Below are positions 26,488 to 35,250 of a stretch of 64,000 nt of DNA, in pieces. The notes below the pieces were generated by a model. That model worked only from the letters and a program-made list of their open reading frames with translations. It was not told the origin of the DNA and did no database searches. The translations under genes were made by a program, and so were the position numbers. Each line of letters begins with the position of its first letter. Positions within the stretch are counted from its first letter, which is position 1. Where the stretch lies: the NCBI RefSeq assembly GCF_965199065.1, contig NZ_CBDAQN010000003.1, positions 310,001-374,000 of the forward strand. Direction: 5' to 3'. Source of the stretch: Acidisoma sp965199065. Its GTDB lineage: Bacteria; Pseudomonadota; Alphaproteobacteria; Acetobacterales; Acetobacteraceae.

Positions 26488-27390
26488 TCAGCCCAGGATC
26501 ATGGTGCCGACACCGCCCTCCGTGAAGAGTTCCAGCAGGCAGGCATGTTCGACTCGGCCATCCAGGATGGTCGCACCTTTCACGCCGCCGCGCACGGCCT
26601 CGACGCAGTTCTCCACCTTGGGGATCATTCCGCCCGTGATCATGCCGCTGGCGATGCCGGCCTCGACCTGGGCCACCGTGAGTTCGGGGATGAGTTCCTT
26701 GTTCTCGTCCAGCACGCCCGGCACATCCGTGAGCATGAGCAGGCGATGCGCCTGCAAGGCCGCGGCGATGGCGCTCGCCGCCGTGTCGGCGTTGATATTG
26801 TAGGTCTCGCCGTCATCGCCGATGCCGACCGGGGCAATCACCGGTATGAGCCCCGCGCCGGTCAGCGCGTGAATGACCCGGATGTCGATCTGCGCCGGCT
26901 CGCCGACATAGCCGAGGTCGAGCGCCCGCTCGATATGGCTGTCGGGGTCGCGCGACAGCCGGGTCAGCTTGCGCGCCCGGATGAGGCCGCCATCCTTGCC
27001 GCAGATGCCCACGGCCAGCGCGCCCGCCTGGGTGATGAGCGAGGCGACGTGCTTATTGACCGAGCCCGCGAGCACCATCTCCACCACCTCGACCATCTCG
27101 GCATTGGTGACGCGCAGGCCGTCGACGAAGGTCGACTGGATCTTCAGCCGGTTGAGCATGGTGTTGATCTGCGGGCCGCCGCCATGCACCACCACGGGGT
27201 TGATGCCGACCTGCTTCAGCGCCGCGATGTCCCGCCCGAACCCGGCTGCGAGCTTTTCGTCGCCCATCGCGTGGCCGCCGTACTTCACGACGATCGTCGC
27301 GCCGGCGTAGCGCCGGAGATAGGGCAATGCGCGCGAGACGGTGGATGCCTGCTCGGCCGCTAGCCGGTAGCGTTCAGACGCAAAGCTCAT
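26488..27390 (-). CDS. argB: N-acetylglutamate kinase
   Basis: The 300-residue amino acid kinase phosphorylates N-acetylglutamate in the second step of arginine synthesis. It has VVKYGGHAM for phosphate binding, VVVHGGGPQI, LTDVPGVLD and the GGMIPKVENCVEAV segment typical of ArgB, plus an N-terminal helix consistent with the arginine-sensitive hexameric type. It lies 29 bases downstream of engB on the same strand, and exported protein genes follow. Confidence 0.97.
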   Translation of the reverse strand: MSFASERYRLAAEQASTVSRALPYLRRYAGATIVVKYGGHAMGDEKLAAGFGRDIAALKQVGINPVVVHGGGPQINTMLNRLKIQSTFVDGLRVTNAEMVEVVEMVLAGSVNKHVASLITQAGALAVGICGKDGGLIRARKLTRLSRDPDSHIERALDLGYVGEPAQIDIRVIHALTGAGLIPVIAPVGIGDDGETYNINADTAASAIAAALQAHRLLMLTDVPGVLDENKELIPELTVAQVEAGIASGMITGGMIPKVENCVEAVRGGVKGATILDGRVEHACLLELFTEGGVGTMILG

Positions 27391-27419
27391 CCACTCATCC
27401 TTCCGTCAATTGTAGAGGT

Positions 27420-28103
27420 TCACCATCCGTCGGAGAGAGCCGCGAAAGCCGCTCTTGCCTCGGGGATGCCGGAGCCTGAGCGCGCGCTCGTCACCAGCAC
27501 CTCGGGGAAGCCCGCCGCATGTTTGCGCGCGAGTGCGGAGACCGCCGCCACCTTGCGCGCGAGACCGGGAGGCTTCAGCCCGTCGGCCTTCGTCACCACG
27601 ATCTGAAAGGTGACCGCCGCCTTGTCCAGCAGGTCCATCACCGCTTCGTCGGATTCCTTGATTTCGACCCGCGCGTCCAGCAGCAGCGCGACCCGCCGTA
27701 GATTGGGCCGCCCGCGCAGGTAATCGAACATGAGCCCCTGCCAGTCTTCCTTCACCTTCTTCTCGGCCTGGGCATAGCCGTAGCCCGGCATGTCGACGAG
27801 CGTGAGACGCCCGCCAAGATCGAAGAAGTTGAGCTGGCGCGTGCGTCCGGGCGTGTTGGAGGCGCGGGCGAGCGTGTTCTGCCCGGTCAGCGCGTTGATG
27901 AGCGAGGACTTGCCGACGTTGGACCGACCGGCGAAAGCGATCTCGATCCCCGCCGGCGGCGGCAGCTGATCCAGCCGCTGGGCGGCGAAGAAGAAGCGGC
28001 AGGGCGATGCGAAGAGGACGCGCGCCGCCTCGATCGTCTCGTCGGTCGGCGGCTCCACGTCGAGGTGGAGGCCATCCGGCGTGTCGTCCCCCCGAGCCGC
28101 CAC
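27420..28103 (-). CDS. engB: Ribosome biogenesis GTPase EngB/YsxC
   Basis: The 227-residue GTPase has G1 AGRSNVGKS, G2 TPGRTRQLNFF, G3 DMPGYGYA, G4 TKAD and G5 SARSGSG, and acts in late large-subunit assembly. The start is taken as the GTG at 28103, 11 bases after the yidC stop; the frame also continues upstream into yidC, so the N-terminus is uncertain. It belongs to the conserved rpmH-rnpA-yidD-yidC-engB-argB run. Confidence 0.94.
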   Translation of the reverse strand: MAARGDDTPDGLHLDVEPPTDETIEAARVLFASPCRFFFAAQRLDQLPPPAGIEIAFAGRSNVGKSSLINALTGQNTLARASNTPGRTRQLNFFDLGGRLTLVDMPGYGYAQAEKKVKEDWQGLMFDYLRGRPNLRRVALLLDARVEIKESDEAVMDLLDKAAVTFQIVVTKADGLKPPGLARKVAAVSALARKHAAGFPEVLVTSARSGSGIPEARAAFAALSDGW

Positions 28104-28114
28104 TGGCGCTGGCC

Positions 28115-29911
28115 TCAGGCGCCCTTGCGGGCGGTCCTCAGCATGCGCGACGGCCGCTCCAGCCGTGTGCGGCGCATGATGAACCACTGCTGCGCGCACG
28201 AGAGCAGGTTGTTCCAGCTCCAGTAGATGACGAGGCCGGCCGGGAAACGCGCGAGCATGAAGGTGAACATGATCGGCATCAGCTGGAACAGGCGAGCCTG
28301 GGTCGGGTCAGGCGGCGGCGGGTTCAGCCGCTGCTGCAGGACCATCGTGCAGCCCATGATGAGCGGCCAGAGCCCGAGGTGCAGGAACGGGGCGATCGCC
28401 GTCGGGTCCCAGTGGACCAGCCCGAAGAGGGTGAAGACGTTGGTGGGGTCGGTCGCCGAAAGGTCGTGGATCCAGCCGAAGAAGGGCGCGTGCCGCATCT
28501 CGATGGTGACGAAGATCACCTTGTAGAGGCAGAAGAACACCGGGATCTGGATGACCATGGGCAGGCAGCCCGATGCCGGGTTGACCTTCTCGGCCCGGTA
28601 GAGCGCCATGATCTCGCTCTGCTGCTTGGCCGGGTCGTCCTTGAAGCGTTCCCGCACCTCCTGCATCTTCGGCGCGAGCAGCTTCATCTTGCTCATCGAC
28701 TTGTAGGATTTGTTGGCGAGCGGGAAGAACAGCAGCTTCACGGCCAGCGTGAAGACCATGATCGCCAGGCCGAAGTTGCCGAGCACCCGATAGAGGTAGT
28801 CGATCGCGAAGAAGATCGGCTTGGTCAGGAAGTAGAAGATGCCGAAGTCGACGGCCTTGTCGAAGCTCGGGATGCCGTATTCGCTCTCGTAATGATCGAG
28901 CAGGCGCACGACCTTGGCGCCGGTGAAGACCCGGCTGCTCGTGGTCACCGTGGCACCGGGGGCAAGGGTCTCAGGCTGGTTCGCGAGGAAGTCGGCCTGA
29001 TAGCCTTGGGTGCCATTGACCGTGATCGACCGCACCTGACCGCTGACATCGTCCTTCTGATCGGGGATCAGTGCCGTCAGCCAGTATTTGTCGGTGAAGC
29101 CCAGCCAGCCGCCATCGCTCGATTCCGAGTAGCCGAGCCCGTCGGCATGAGCGCCTGTGTTCTTCACGTTCTTGTAGCCGATCTCGTGCAGCGTGCCCTG
29201 GAAGACGCCGACCGGGCCCTCATAGAGCAGGTAGTAGCCCGATGTCGGCGGCTGATAGTCGCGCCGGATGCGGGACCATGGATAAAGCGCCACGGTCTGC
29301 TTGGCGGTGCTGGCGACGGATTGGCTGACCGTGAACATGTAGTGTTCGTCAATCGCAAGCTTGATCGAGAAGTTCAGCCCCTGGCCGTTGGCCCAGGAAA
29401 GCGTCAGCGGATGGTCGGGATCGAGTGTCTGCTCGGACGCCGTCCAGAGCGTTGCGGAGTCGGGCAGCTTCACCGGCGCGCCGTCGATCGTGGCGCCAGG
29501 GGCCGCCGTCCAGCCATACTGGACGTAGTAGGGCTGCGCCTCGCTGGTCGGCTCCAGCAGCTGAACCAGCGGGGACTTCGGGTCGATCGTCTCGTGATAG
29601 TTCGTCAGCACGATGTTATCGAGCAAGGCGCCACGAAGGCTTATGGTGCCGTCCAGGCTCGGCGCCTTGATGGCGACAGTCGGCGAGTTGATGGTCGCGG
29701 CGGCGGCCACGGCTGGCGCGCTGAGCCCGGTTGTCGATCCGGGAGACGATGTCGGTGCGGGCACGGCGCTGCCGGTATTCTGAGCCGCGTTGTTTTCAGC
29801 AACGACGGGGGGCGGCGGCGGATGAGGCAGATGCGGCTGCACCAGGAACTCGAAGCCGAGCAGGATCGCGAGGGAAACCGCGATCGCAATGAAAAGGCGC
29901 TTCTGTTCCAT
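28115..29911 (-). CDS. yidC: Membrane protein insertase YidC
   Basis: The 598-residue insertase has an N-terminal membrane anchor (LFIAIAVSLAILLGFEFLV), a large periplasmic beta domain and a conserved C-terminal core with five helices (FAIDYLYRVLGNFGLAIMVF, MALYRAEKVNPASGCLPMV, VIYWSWNNLLSCAQQ). It inserts membrane proteins alone or with SecYEG. The start ATG at 29911 shares a base with the yidD stop (TGATG), so translation is coupled. Proline-rich linkers follow the first helix. Confidence 0.97.
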   Translation of the reverse strand: MEQKRLFIAIAVSLAILLGFEFLVQPHLPHPPPPPVVAENNAAQNTGSAVPAPTSSPGSTTGLSAPAVAAAATINSPTVAIKAPSLDGTISLRGALLDNIVLTNYHETIDPKSPLVQLLEPTSEAQPYYVQYGWTAAPGATIDGAPVKLPDSATLWTASEQTLDPDHPLTLSWANGQGLNFSIKLAIDEHYMFTVSQSVASTAKQTVALYPWSRIRRDYQPPTSGYYLLYEGPVGVFQGTLHEIGYKNVKNTGAHADGLGYSESSDGGWLGFTDKYWLTALIPDQKDDVSGQVRSITVNGTQGYQADFLANQPETLAPGATVTTSSRVFTGAKVVRLLDHYESEYGIPSFDKAVDFGIFYFLTKPIFFAIDYLYRVLGNFGLAIMVFTLAVKLLFFPLANKSYKSMSKMKLLAPKMQEVRERFKDDPAKQQSEIMALYRAEKVNPASGCLPMVIQIPVFFCLYKVIFVTIEMRHAPFFGWIHDLSATDPTNVFTLFGLVHWDPTAIAPFLHLGLWPLIMGCTMVLQQRLNPPPPDPTQARLFQLMPIMFTFMLARFPAGLVIYWSWNNLLSCAQQWFIMRRTRLERPSRMLRTARKGA

Positions 29912-30234
29912 CAGCCGACAGGGTCCCAAATTAAATGCAGAGCGTCGCCCGGCGGCGTGCCCCCGTTCTCGTAGGCATGGTCGTGGTCGCAGGGGTCACG
30001 AGGCGGCACGGGATCGTCGCCACCCGGATGCCAGGGGTTGCACCGCAGGATGCGGCGGACGGCCAGATAGCCGCCGTGAACCGCCCCATACTCCCGCACG
30101 GCCTGCAATGCATAGTCGCTGCAGCTGGGCGTGAAGCGACAGTTGGACCCCAGAACCGGACGCAAGACGAGTTGGTAGCTACGCACGAGGCCTATGAGAA
30201 GGGCGCGCAGAAATGTCGCCAGCATGTCGTTCAT
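29911..30234 (-). CDS. yidD: Membrane protein insertion efficiency factor
   Basis: The 107-residue YidD protein has the signature CRFTPSCSDYALQAVREYG and GGYLAVRRILRCNPWHPGG, with a short amphipathic N-terminal helix. It assists YidC at the membrane. It starts in the rnpA stop by ATGA and ends in the yidC start by TGATG, so three genes are coupled. The C-terminal tail is His/Asp-rich (DHDHAYENG), which is a little unusual. Confidence 0.96.
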   Translation of the reverse strand: MNDMLATFLRALLIGLVRSYQLVLRPVLGSNCRFTPSCSDYALQAVREYGAVHGGYLAVRRILRCNPWHPGGDDPVPPRDPCDHDHAYENGGTPPGDALHLIWDPVG

Positions 30235-30623
30235 GTCGCCGACCCGGACTTGCCGGCGTCTGCCGGCGTGGCCGCCTGCCGGGCCTTGGCGGCGGCGCGG
30301 CGCACATCCGCCATGAGGTCGGTGAACGGGCGCGCGGCTGTCCGGTCCCGTCCGATCACCACCATGTCGAAGCCGCGATACGCCTCGGTGTCGAGGCCCA
30401 GGCGGACAGCCTCCCGCAACCGCCGCTTGGTCCGGTTGCGGACCACGGCGTTGCCGACCTTTTTCGTCACGGTGAAGCCGACGCGAAATGGTGCATCATC
30501 GGCACGCGGCATGAGTTGCATGACGAGGCCCGGCATCGGCGCCTTCGCGCCCTTGCCGGCGACCGCCAGGAACTCCGCACGTTTCTTGAGGCGCCGTTGC
30601 TTGAGGAGGGGCGGCTGGCTCAT
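30231..30623 (-). CDS. rnpA: Ribonuclease P protein component
   Basis: The 130-residue protein carries the RNR-type motif VGNAVVRNRTKRRLREAVR of the RNase P protein and helps process tRNA 5' ends. It lies 43 bases downstream of rpmH on the same strand and is coupled to yidD. The basic N-terminus (LLKQRRLKKRAEF) matches the family. The RNA component gene is not in this window. Confidence 0.97.
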   Translation of the reverse strand: MSQPPLLKQRRLKKRAEFLAVAGKGAKAPMPGLVMQLMPRADDAPFRVGFTVTKKVGNAVVRNRTKRRLREAVRLGLDTEAYRGFDMVVIGRDRTAARPFTDLMADVRRAAAKARQAATPADAGKSGSAT

Positions 30624-30666
30624 GCGCGCGTCATCGCCACATCCGCACCTTCAAGGCGAACCGTGT

Positions 30667-30801
30667 TTAGGCCGACAGGCGCTTCCGGCCCTTGGCGCGC
30701 CGGTTGGCGATCACCTTGCGGCCGCCGACGGTCTCCATACGGGCGCGGAAGCCATGCCGCCGCTTACGGACGATCTTGGACGGTTGATAGGTGCGCTTCA
30801 C
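30667..30801 (-). CDS. rpmH: 50S ribosomal protein L34
   Basis: The 44-residue protein starts with GTG at 30801 and reads (M)KRTYQPSKIVRKRRHGF in its first 18 residues, then ARMETVGGRKVIANRRAKGR, ending KRLSA. This is a complete L34. GGAGAG lies about 6 bases before the start. It is the first gene of the cluster, 43 bases before rnpA. The GTG start may lower its translation relative to other ribosomal proteins. Confidence 0.97.
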   Translation of the reverse strand: MKRTYQPSKIVRKRRHGFRARMETVGGRKVIANRRAKGRKRLSA

Positions 30802-30925
30802 GATACTCTCCAGACTTCTCGGCCTTCGGCGGGCGTGACCCAACCAAGTCCATCGGCAATGACAGGCTATAACACAGCAGCGGACGCCCCCTTCGTCCTG
30901 AGACGGGAGCCCCGCGAGAGAGCGC

Positions 30926-30955
30926 GATATAGGGTTCGGGCCGCACAGGCGTCAA
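30926..30955 (-). promoter_or_regulatory. Promoter of the rpmH-rnpA-yidD-yidC cluster
   Basis: On the minus strand TTGACG and TATATC are separated by 18 bases and lie about 125 bases upstream of the rpmH start. This is a strong sigma-70 type match, expected for a ribosomal protein operon. The remaining leader of about 115 bases contains no recognised attenuator. Confidence 0.65.
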
Positions 30956-31004
30956 CGCCCAAACAGACGTTGTCAGAAAGCCGCTTTGCCTCATTTATGG
31001 GATC

Positions 31005-31964
31005 ATGGCGACCGCACACCCCTCGATGCGTTCTGAATCCGCGACGGAAGCGGCCGGCGCCGTGCTCGCCTTGCAGGGCGGGTCAGCCCACGGCGCATTC
31101 ACCTGGGGCGCGTTGGACCGTTTCCTGGAGGCCGGTCTGCGGTTCGACGCCGTCTGCGGCGTTTCGGCCGGGGCGTTTCTCGCGGTGGCCATGGTCCAGG
31201 GGTTTGTGGAGAATGGCACCTCCGGCGCGCGGGCCGCGATGCGCCGGTTGTGGGACAGCATCGGCGCGGCAGGGGCGATGAGCCTCGTGCAGCGCTCTCC
31301 GCTCGAGCGATTTATCTACGGCTCCGACCTGAGCAGCAACGTCATGTGGGCGGGGCTGGAGACGACCATGCGTCTGTTCAGCCCGCACCAGCTCAATCCG
31401 CTCGGGCACAATCCCCTGCGGCCGCTGCTGGAGGACATGCTGCGCCCGCAGTTGCTGCGCACCCCGGGCGCGCCGCGGCTCTATGTAGGTGTCACGGACG
31501 TGGAGACCGGTGCCCCGGTTATATTCTCCGGCGCCGAGATCACGGTGGACGTTCTGCTGGCATCGGCATGCCTGCCGCTCATCTTTCCGGCGGTCGAGAT
31601 CGGCGGCCGCGCGTATTGGGACGGCGCATACAGCGGCAACCCGCCGCTGTGGCCGCTCCTCACACCCATGCCCCGCGACCTCGTGCTGATTCGGGGTCAG
31701 CCGGAGCGCCGTCGCGGGGTGCCGAGAACCCCCGCCGAGATCATGAACCGGCTCAATGAGATCGCCTGCCACACCGTTCTGGAAACGGAGTTGAGCGCGC
31801 TTCCGGCGGGCCTGCGGCTGCTGGCGGTGGATGCCGACCCGGCGCTCGCCGATCTGCCGATCTCCAGCAAGTTCAACACGGATGCGCCGTTTCTGATGGA
31901 ACTTTTCCAGGCTGGACGGCAGGCGGCCGGGCGAACCCTGGCGTCCGCCGGCAGCCGCACATGA
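31005..31964 (+). CDS. Patatin-like phospholipase
   Basis: The 319-residue protein has a patatin domain with oxyanion-loop LQGGSAHGAF, nucleophile Ser in CGVSAGAFLA, and catalytic Asp in YWDGAYSGNPP, forming the Ser-Asp dyad of lipid acyl hydrolases. There is no signal peptide, so it acts in the cytoplasm or at the inner membrane. It overlaps the next gene, a histidine kinase, by ATGA, a pairing that suggests the kinase controls or senses lipid turnover. A TTGACG-type promoter of the divergent rpmH operon lies just upstream. Confidence 0.92.
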   Translation: MATAHPSMRSESATEAAGAVLALQGGSAHGAFTWGALDRFLEAGLRFDAVCGVSAGAFLAVAMVQGFVENGTSGARAAMRRLWDSIGAAGAMSLVQRSPLERFIYGSDLSSNVMWAGLETTMRLFSPHQLNPLGHNPLRPLLEDMLRPQLLRTPGAPRLYVGVTDVETGAPVIFSGAEITVDVLLASACLPLIFPAVEIGGRAYWDGAYSGNPPLWPLLTPMPRDLVLIRGQPERRRGVPRTPAEIMNRLNEIACHTVLETELSALPAGLRLLAVDADPALADLPISSKFNTDAPFLMELFQAGRQAAGRTLASAGSRT

Positions 31965-32707
31965 ACGGGCCGGATGCGCCCGAGGACGCCGCGGCCATGA
32001 TCGCCGCGCTGCAGTCGGCATTTGGTGCGGATGTCTGGCGTCTGCGCCGCCTGGCCGAACTCGGTGTCGCGCAGGCGAAGATAAACCACGATCTCCGCAA
32101 TCTCCTGACCTCGGCCATGATGCTGGCCGACCGGCTGCAGGGATCGGCCGATCCGAAAGTCAGCCGTGCGGGCTCGCTGCTGGTCGGCTCCATCGAGCGG
32201 GCGACCGCCCTCATCGCCGCTGCTCAGGCCTTCACCACCGAGGCGGCACCGCTGCTTGCACGGAGCCGGTTTCCCCTCTCGGCCCTTATCGCCGAGCTCG
32301 CCGAAGAGCTTCGTGCCGAACATGGTCACGTGACGGTCGAGAATGGGACGCCCGATCATCTTCATCTGGAGGCCGATCGGCCCGAGTTCGCGCGCGCGAT
32401 AGGCCATCTGCTGCGAAGCGCGGCCAAGGCTGAGGCGCGGCGGGTGGCCGTGCATGTGGAGCACGAAGCCAGCGTCCTCGCCATCGTGCTGACCGACGAC
32501 GGCCGGCCGTTCCAAAGCGCGGCCGCCACCGGCGTGTTCCGGCCCTTCTCGGGCGCGTTCCGCTACGGCAGCACCGGCTTGGGCTTTGTCATCGCCCGCG
32601 ACGTGATCGAAGCCCATGGCGGCGCGATCACGGTCAGGACGAGGATGGTGCAAACTGGCGCCGAGGACGAGCAGAGCACCTGCATCGTCCTCACCTTGCC
32701 GGCCTGA
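31961..32707 (+). CDS. Histidine kinase-like protein with degenerate ATP site
   Basis: The 248-residue cytoplasmic protein has a DHp helix with INHDLRNLLTSA (His43) and a HATPase-like domain. The N-box Asn is replaced by Ser153 (HLLRSAAKAEA) and the G1 box reads LTDDGRPF without its usual second Gly, while the G2 box GSTGLGFVIA is intact. ATP binding may be weak or lost, so it could act as a phosphotransfer or scaffold protein. It is coupled to the patatin gene by a 4-base overlap, and no response regulator is adjacent. Confidence 0.78.
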   Translation: MNGPDAPEDAAAMIAALQSAFGADVWRLRRLAELGVAQAKINHDLRNLLTSAMMLADRLQGSADPKVSRAGSLLVGSIERATALIAAAQAFTTEAAPLLARSRFPLSALIAELAEELRAEHGHVTVENGTPDHLHLEADRPEFARAIGHLLRSAAKAEARRVAVHVEHEASVLAIVLTDDGRPFQSAAATGVFRPFSGAFRYGSTGLGFVIARDVIEAHGGAITVRTRMVQTGAEDEQSTCIVLTLPA

Positions 32708-32722
32708 TCGCCCCGGTCAGGT

Positions 32723-33949
32723 TCAGTCTGGCGGGATAGTCCGCAGATTGGGATCGGAGTTCATCTGCATATCGCGGTTTTCGACCCCGAAGCCTACCAG
32801 GAGGGCGATGACCACGGCGACCACGCCCGCGACGCCTCCGAGCGCGTAGCTATAGTTGTGGTGATAGCGCGCGCCGATCGCCGTTTGCAGCGTGGCGTTG
32901 TAGGAGGCGAGGAAATTGCCGAGCTGGTAGACGACGCCCGGAAAGGTCCCGCGGATCGCGCCGGGCGACAGCTCGTTGAGATGGGCCGGGATGACGCCCC
33001 AGGCGCCTTGGACCATGAACTGCATGAGGAACGCGCCGAGCCCGATCAGCCAGGGGGAGTTCGAGAAGGCCCAGAGCGGGATCACCGGTAGCGACAGAAG
33101 GGCAGCCGTGACGATCGCGCGCCGCCGTCCGATCCTCTGCGAGATCGAACCGAAGGTGAGGCCGCCGAGCATCGCTCCGATATTGTAGATGATCGCGATG
33201 ATGGTGATCGTGTTGTGGCTGAAGCCGTGCTGCACCTTCAGAAACGCCTTGGGATAGATGTCCTGGGTGCCGTGGCTGAAGAAGTTGAAGGCCATCATCA
33301 GGATGACGGCATAGACGGTCAAACCCGCGTGGCGGCGGAGGATGTCCATGATCGGGGGCTTCGGGGCGAGCTGGCGCGCGTGCCAGTCGGGGCTCTCGGG
33401 CACGTTCCGCCGGATATAGAGGACGAGCAGCGCGGGCAGCGCGCCCACGATGAACAGCCCGCGCCAGCCGATGTAGGGGAACAGCACGCCGTAGGCGATC
33501 GTCGCCAGCAGGTAGCCGCTGGGATAGCCGGCCTGGAGCAGGCCCGACACCCAACCGCGCCACTTCGCCGGCACAGTCTCCATCGTCAGCGATGAACCGA
33601 CGCCCCATTCGCCGCCCATCGCGACGCCAAAAAGCGCGCGGAGCACCATGAAGGCCAGCAGCGTCGGCGCCAGGCCGGAGAGCAGTTCCAGAAACGAGAA
33701 GAGAAGAACGTTGATCATCATGACGGGCCGGCGGCCATAGCGGTCAGCCAGACGCCCGAAGATGAACGCGCCCACGGCGCGCATGAGCAGGGTCAGCGTG
33801 ATGGCGAGGCTGGCGACTGTCAGTCCGACGCCGAAGGTCTTGGCCACATCATCGAAGACGAAGATCATGATGAAGAAATCGAAAGCGTCGAGCGTCCAGC
33901 CAAGATAGGCCGCCACCACGACGTTCCGGGCGTTCCGTATATCCGACAT
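32723..33949 (-). CDS. MFS transporter, metabolite:H+ symporter type
   Basis: This 408-residue, 12-helix major facilitator has motif A (GRLADRYGRRPVMM), a WTLDAFDFFIMIFV start typical of the MHS/sialate and carboxylate branch, and RGTFPGVVYQLGNFLAS in a late helix. It would import a small organic acid or related solute with protons. Close relatives include lactate/pyruvate (JEN1-like) and NanT carriers. The substrate is not clear. Confidence 0.9.
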   Translation of the reverse strand: MSDIRNARNVVVAAYLGWTLDAFDFFIMIFVFDDVAKTFGVGLTVASLAITLTLLMRAVGAFIFGRLADRYGRRPVMMINVLLFSFLELLSGLAPTLLAFMVLRALFGVAMGGEWGVGSSLTMETVPAKWRGWVSGLLQAGYPSGYLLATIAYGVLFPYIGWRGLFIVGALPALLVLYIRRNVPESPDWHARQLAPKPPIMDILRRHAGLTVYAVILMMAFNFFSHGTQDIYPKAFLKVQHGFSHNTITIIAIIYNIGAMLGGLTFGSISQRIGRRRAIVTAALLSLPVIPLWAFSNSPWLIGLGAFLMQFMVQGAWGVIPAHLNELSPGAIRGTFPGVVYQLGNFLASYNATLQTAIGARYHHNYSYALGGVAGVVAVVIALLVGFGVENRDMQMNSDPNLRTIPPD

Positions 33950-34117
33950 CTGCTCCCCGCTTCGACCGGCCGTTATGGCGTGGGCGATCCGGCGCCCATG
34001 CGTGTTTGTGTTAGCGGTATCGTGTCAGCTTTGCAGGGGCTTGCCAAGCCAACCGGCCAGGCCGCTTCCGTTATGGTTCCACAATGTTCGAGAAGAACCC
34101 CCGACGCCACGGCACCC

Positions 34118-34579
34118 TTACGGGTGACGGTGAATGGGGTCGATCCAGGCGACGGCCTCCGGCTTCTCCACCGGCTCGATATCGAGATTGACCACAACCG
34201 CCTCGCCGCCGCTCCGCATCAGCACGCACTCAAGCGGTTCGCCGGCGCCGGCGTTGATCTCCTGGTGCGGCACAAAGGGCGGCACGAAGATGAAGTCGCC
34301 CGGACCCGCTTCGGCGACGAACTCGAGCGCCTCGCCCCAGCGCATCCGGGCGCGCCCGCGCAGCACGTAGATCACGCTCTCCAGATCGCCGTGATGGTGC
34401 GCCCCGGTCTTGGCGTCGGGCGCGATCTTCACCGTGCCGGCCCAGATCTTCTGCGCGCCGACCCGCGCCGCGTTGATGGCGGCTGCCCGCTCCATGCCCG
34501 GCGTCTGCGCCGTGTTCGGATCGAGCTGATCGCCGCGAATGACCTGAACTCCGTCGTCGCGCCAGCGGGCGCCGGTCAT
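34118..34579 (-). CDS. Cupin domain protein
   Basis: The 153-residue single-domain cupin has motif 1 (GAHHHGDLESVIYVLRG) and motif 2 (PGDFIFVPPFVPHQE), giving metal-binding His/Glu residues. Such proteins can be dioxygenases, isomerases or storage-like binding proteins. Its start overlaps the MBL hydrolase stop by 4 bases, indicating coupling. No more specific function is seen. Confidence 0.9.
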   Translation of the reverse strand: MTGARWRDDGVQVIRGDQLDPNTAQTPGMERAAAINAARVGAQKIWAGTVKIAPDAKTGAHHHGDLESVIYVLRGRARMRWGEALEFVAEAGPGDFIFVPPFVPHQEINAGAGEPLECVLMRSGGEAVVVNLDIEPVEKPEAVAWIDPIHRHP

Positions 34580-35241
34580 GCCGCCTTCCCGACGAATGGG
34601 TTGGACCGCCGCTCCTCCCCGATGGTCGAGCGCGCGCCATGGCCGCAGATGAAAACCGTGCGGTCGTCGAGCACCATGAGCTTCTCGCGGATCACGCTGA
34701 GGAGACCCTCAGGGTCACCGTAAGGAAAGTCCGTGCGTCCCACCGATCCCCGGAACAGCACGTCGCCGAAAATGCCGAAGCCCATCTGGCGATCAAGAAA
34801 GACAACATGCCCAGGGGTATGCCCCGGACAATGCAGCACCTCGAAGCGATGGCCGGCAATGTCCACCTGATCGCCCTCCGTCAGCCAGCGATCCGGCACG
34901 AACGGCCGCGCATCGACGATGCCGTAGCCCTCGCCGGTGGTCTTAAGCCCGTCGAGCAGAAAGCGATCACGCTCGTCCGGTCCCCAGATCGCGACGGGAG
35001 CGCCCTGCCGAAGTGTCAGCTCATCCCGCAACTGCGCCGCGCCGCCGGCATGATCGATATGGCCATGGGTCAGCAGGATCTGGTCGACATGCAGCCCGAC
35101 TTTGCTCACCGTCTCCAACAGACGATCGACATCTCCGCCCGGATCGATCACCGAGCCATGCTTCGTCTCATCGTCCCAGATGAAGGCGCAGTTCTGGCGG
35201 AACGGCGTGACCGGCTCGATCGCGATCTTCAGCTGGGGCAC
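34576..35241 (-). CDS. Metallo-beta-lactamase-fold hydrolase, glyoxalase II-like
   Basis: The 221-residue MBL-fold hydrolase carries THGHIDHAGG, LHCPGHTPGHVVF, FGDVLFRGSVGRTD and ICGHGARSTIG, giving the metal His and Asp ligands. It resembles YcbL/GloB-type hydroxyacylglutathione hydrolases, acting on thioesters of small acids. It ends in a coupled cupin gene, and the exported DUF6134 gene lies just upstream on the same strand. Confidence 0.9.
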   Translation of the reverse strand: MPQLKIAIEPVTPFRQNCAFIWDDETKHGSVIDPGGDVDRLLETVSKVGLHVDQILLTHGHIDHAGGAAQLRDELTLRQGAPVAIWGPDERDRFLLDGLKTTGEGYGIVDARPFVPDRWLTEGDQVDIAGHRFEVLHCPGHTPGHVVFLDRQMGFGIFGDVLFRGSVGRTDFPYGDPEGLLSVIREKLMVLDDRTVFICGHGARSTIGEERRSNPFVGKAA

Positions 35242-35250
35242 GGATCCTCC

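Noticed and set aside
28007..29974. 655-codon plus-strand frame antisense to yidC
   Set aside because: A shadow frame; yidC on the other strand is unmistakable.
30802..31004. Chromosome origin beside rpmH
   Set aside because: There is no dnaA gene and I see no cluster of DnaA boxes. In alphaproteobacteria oriC is usually elsewhere.
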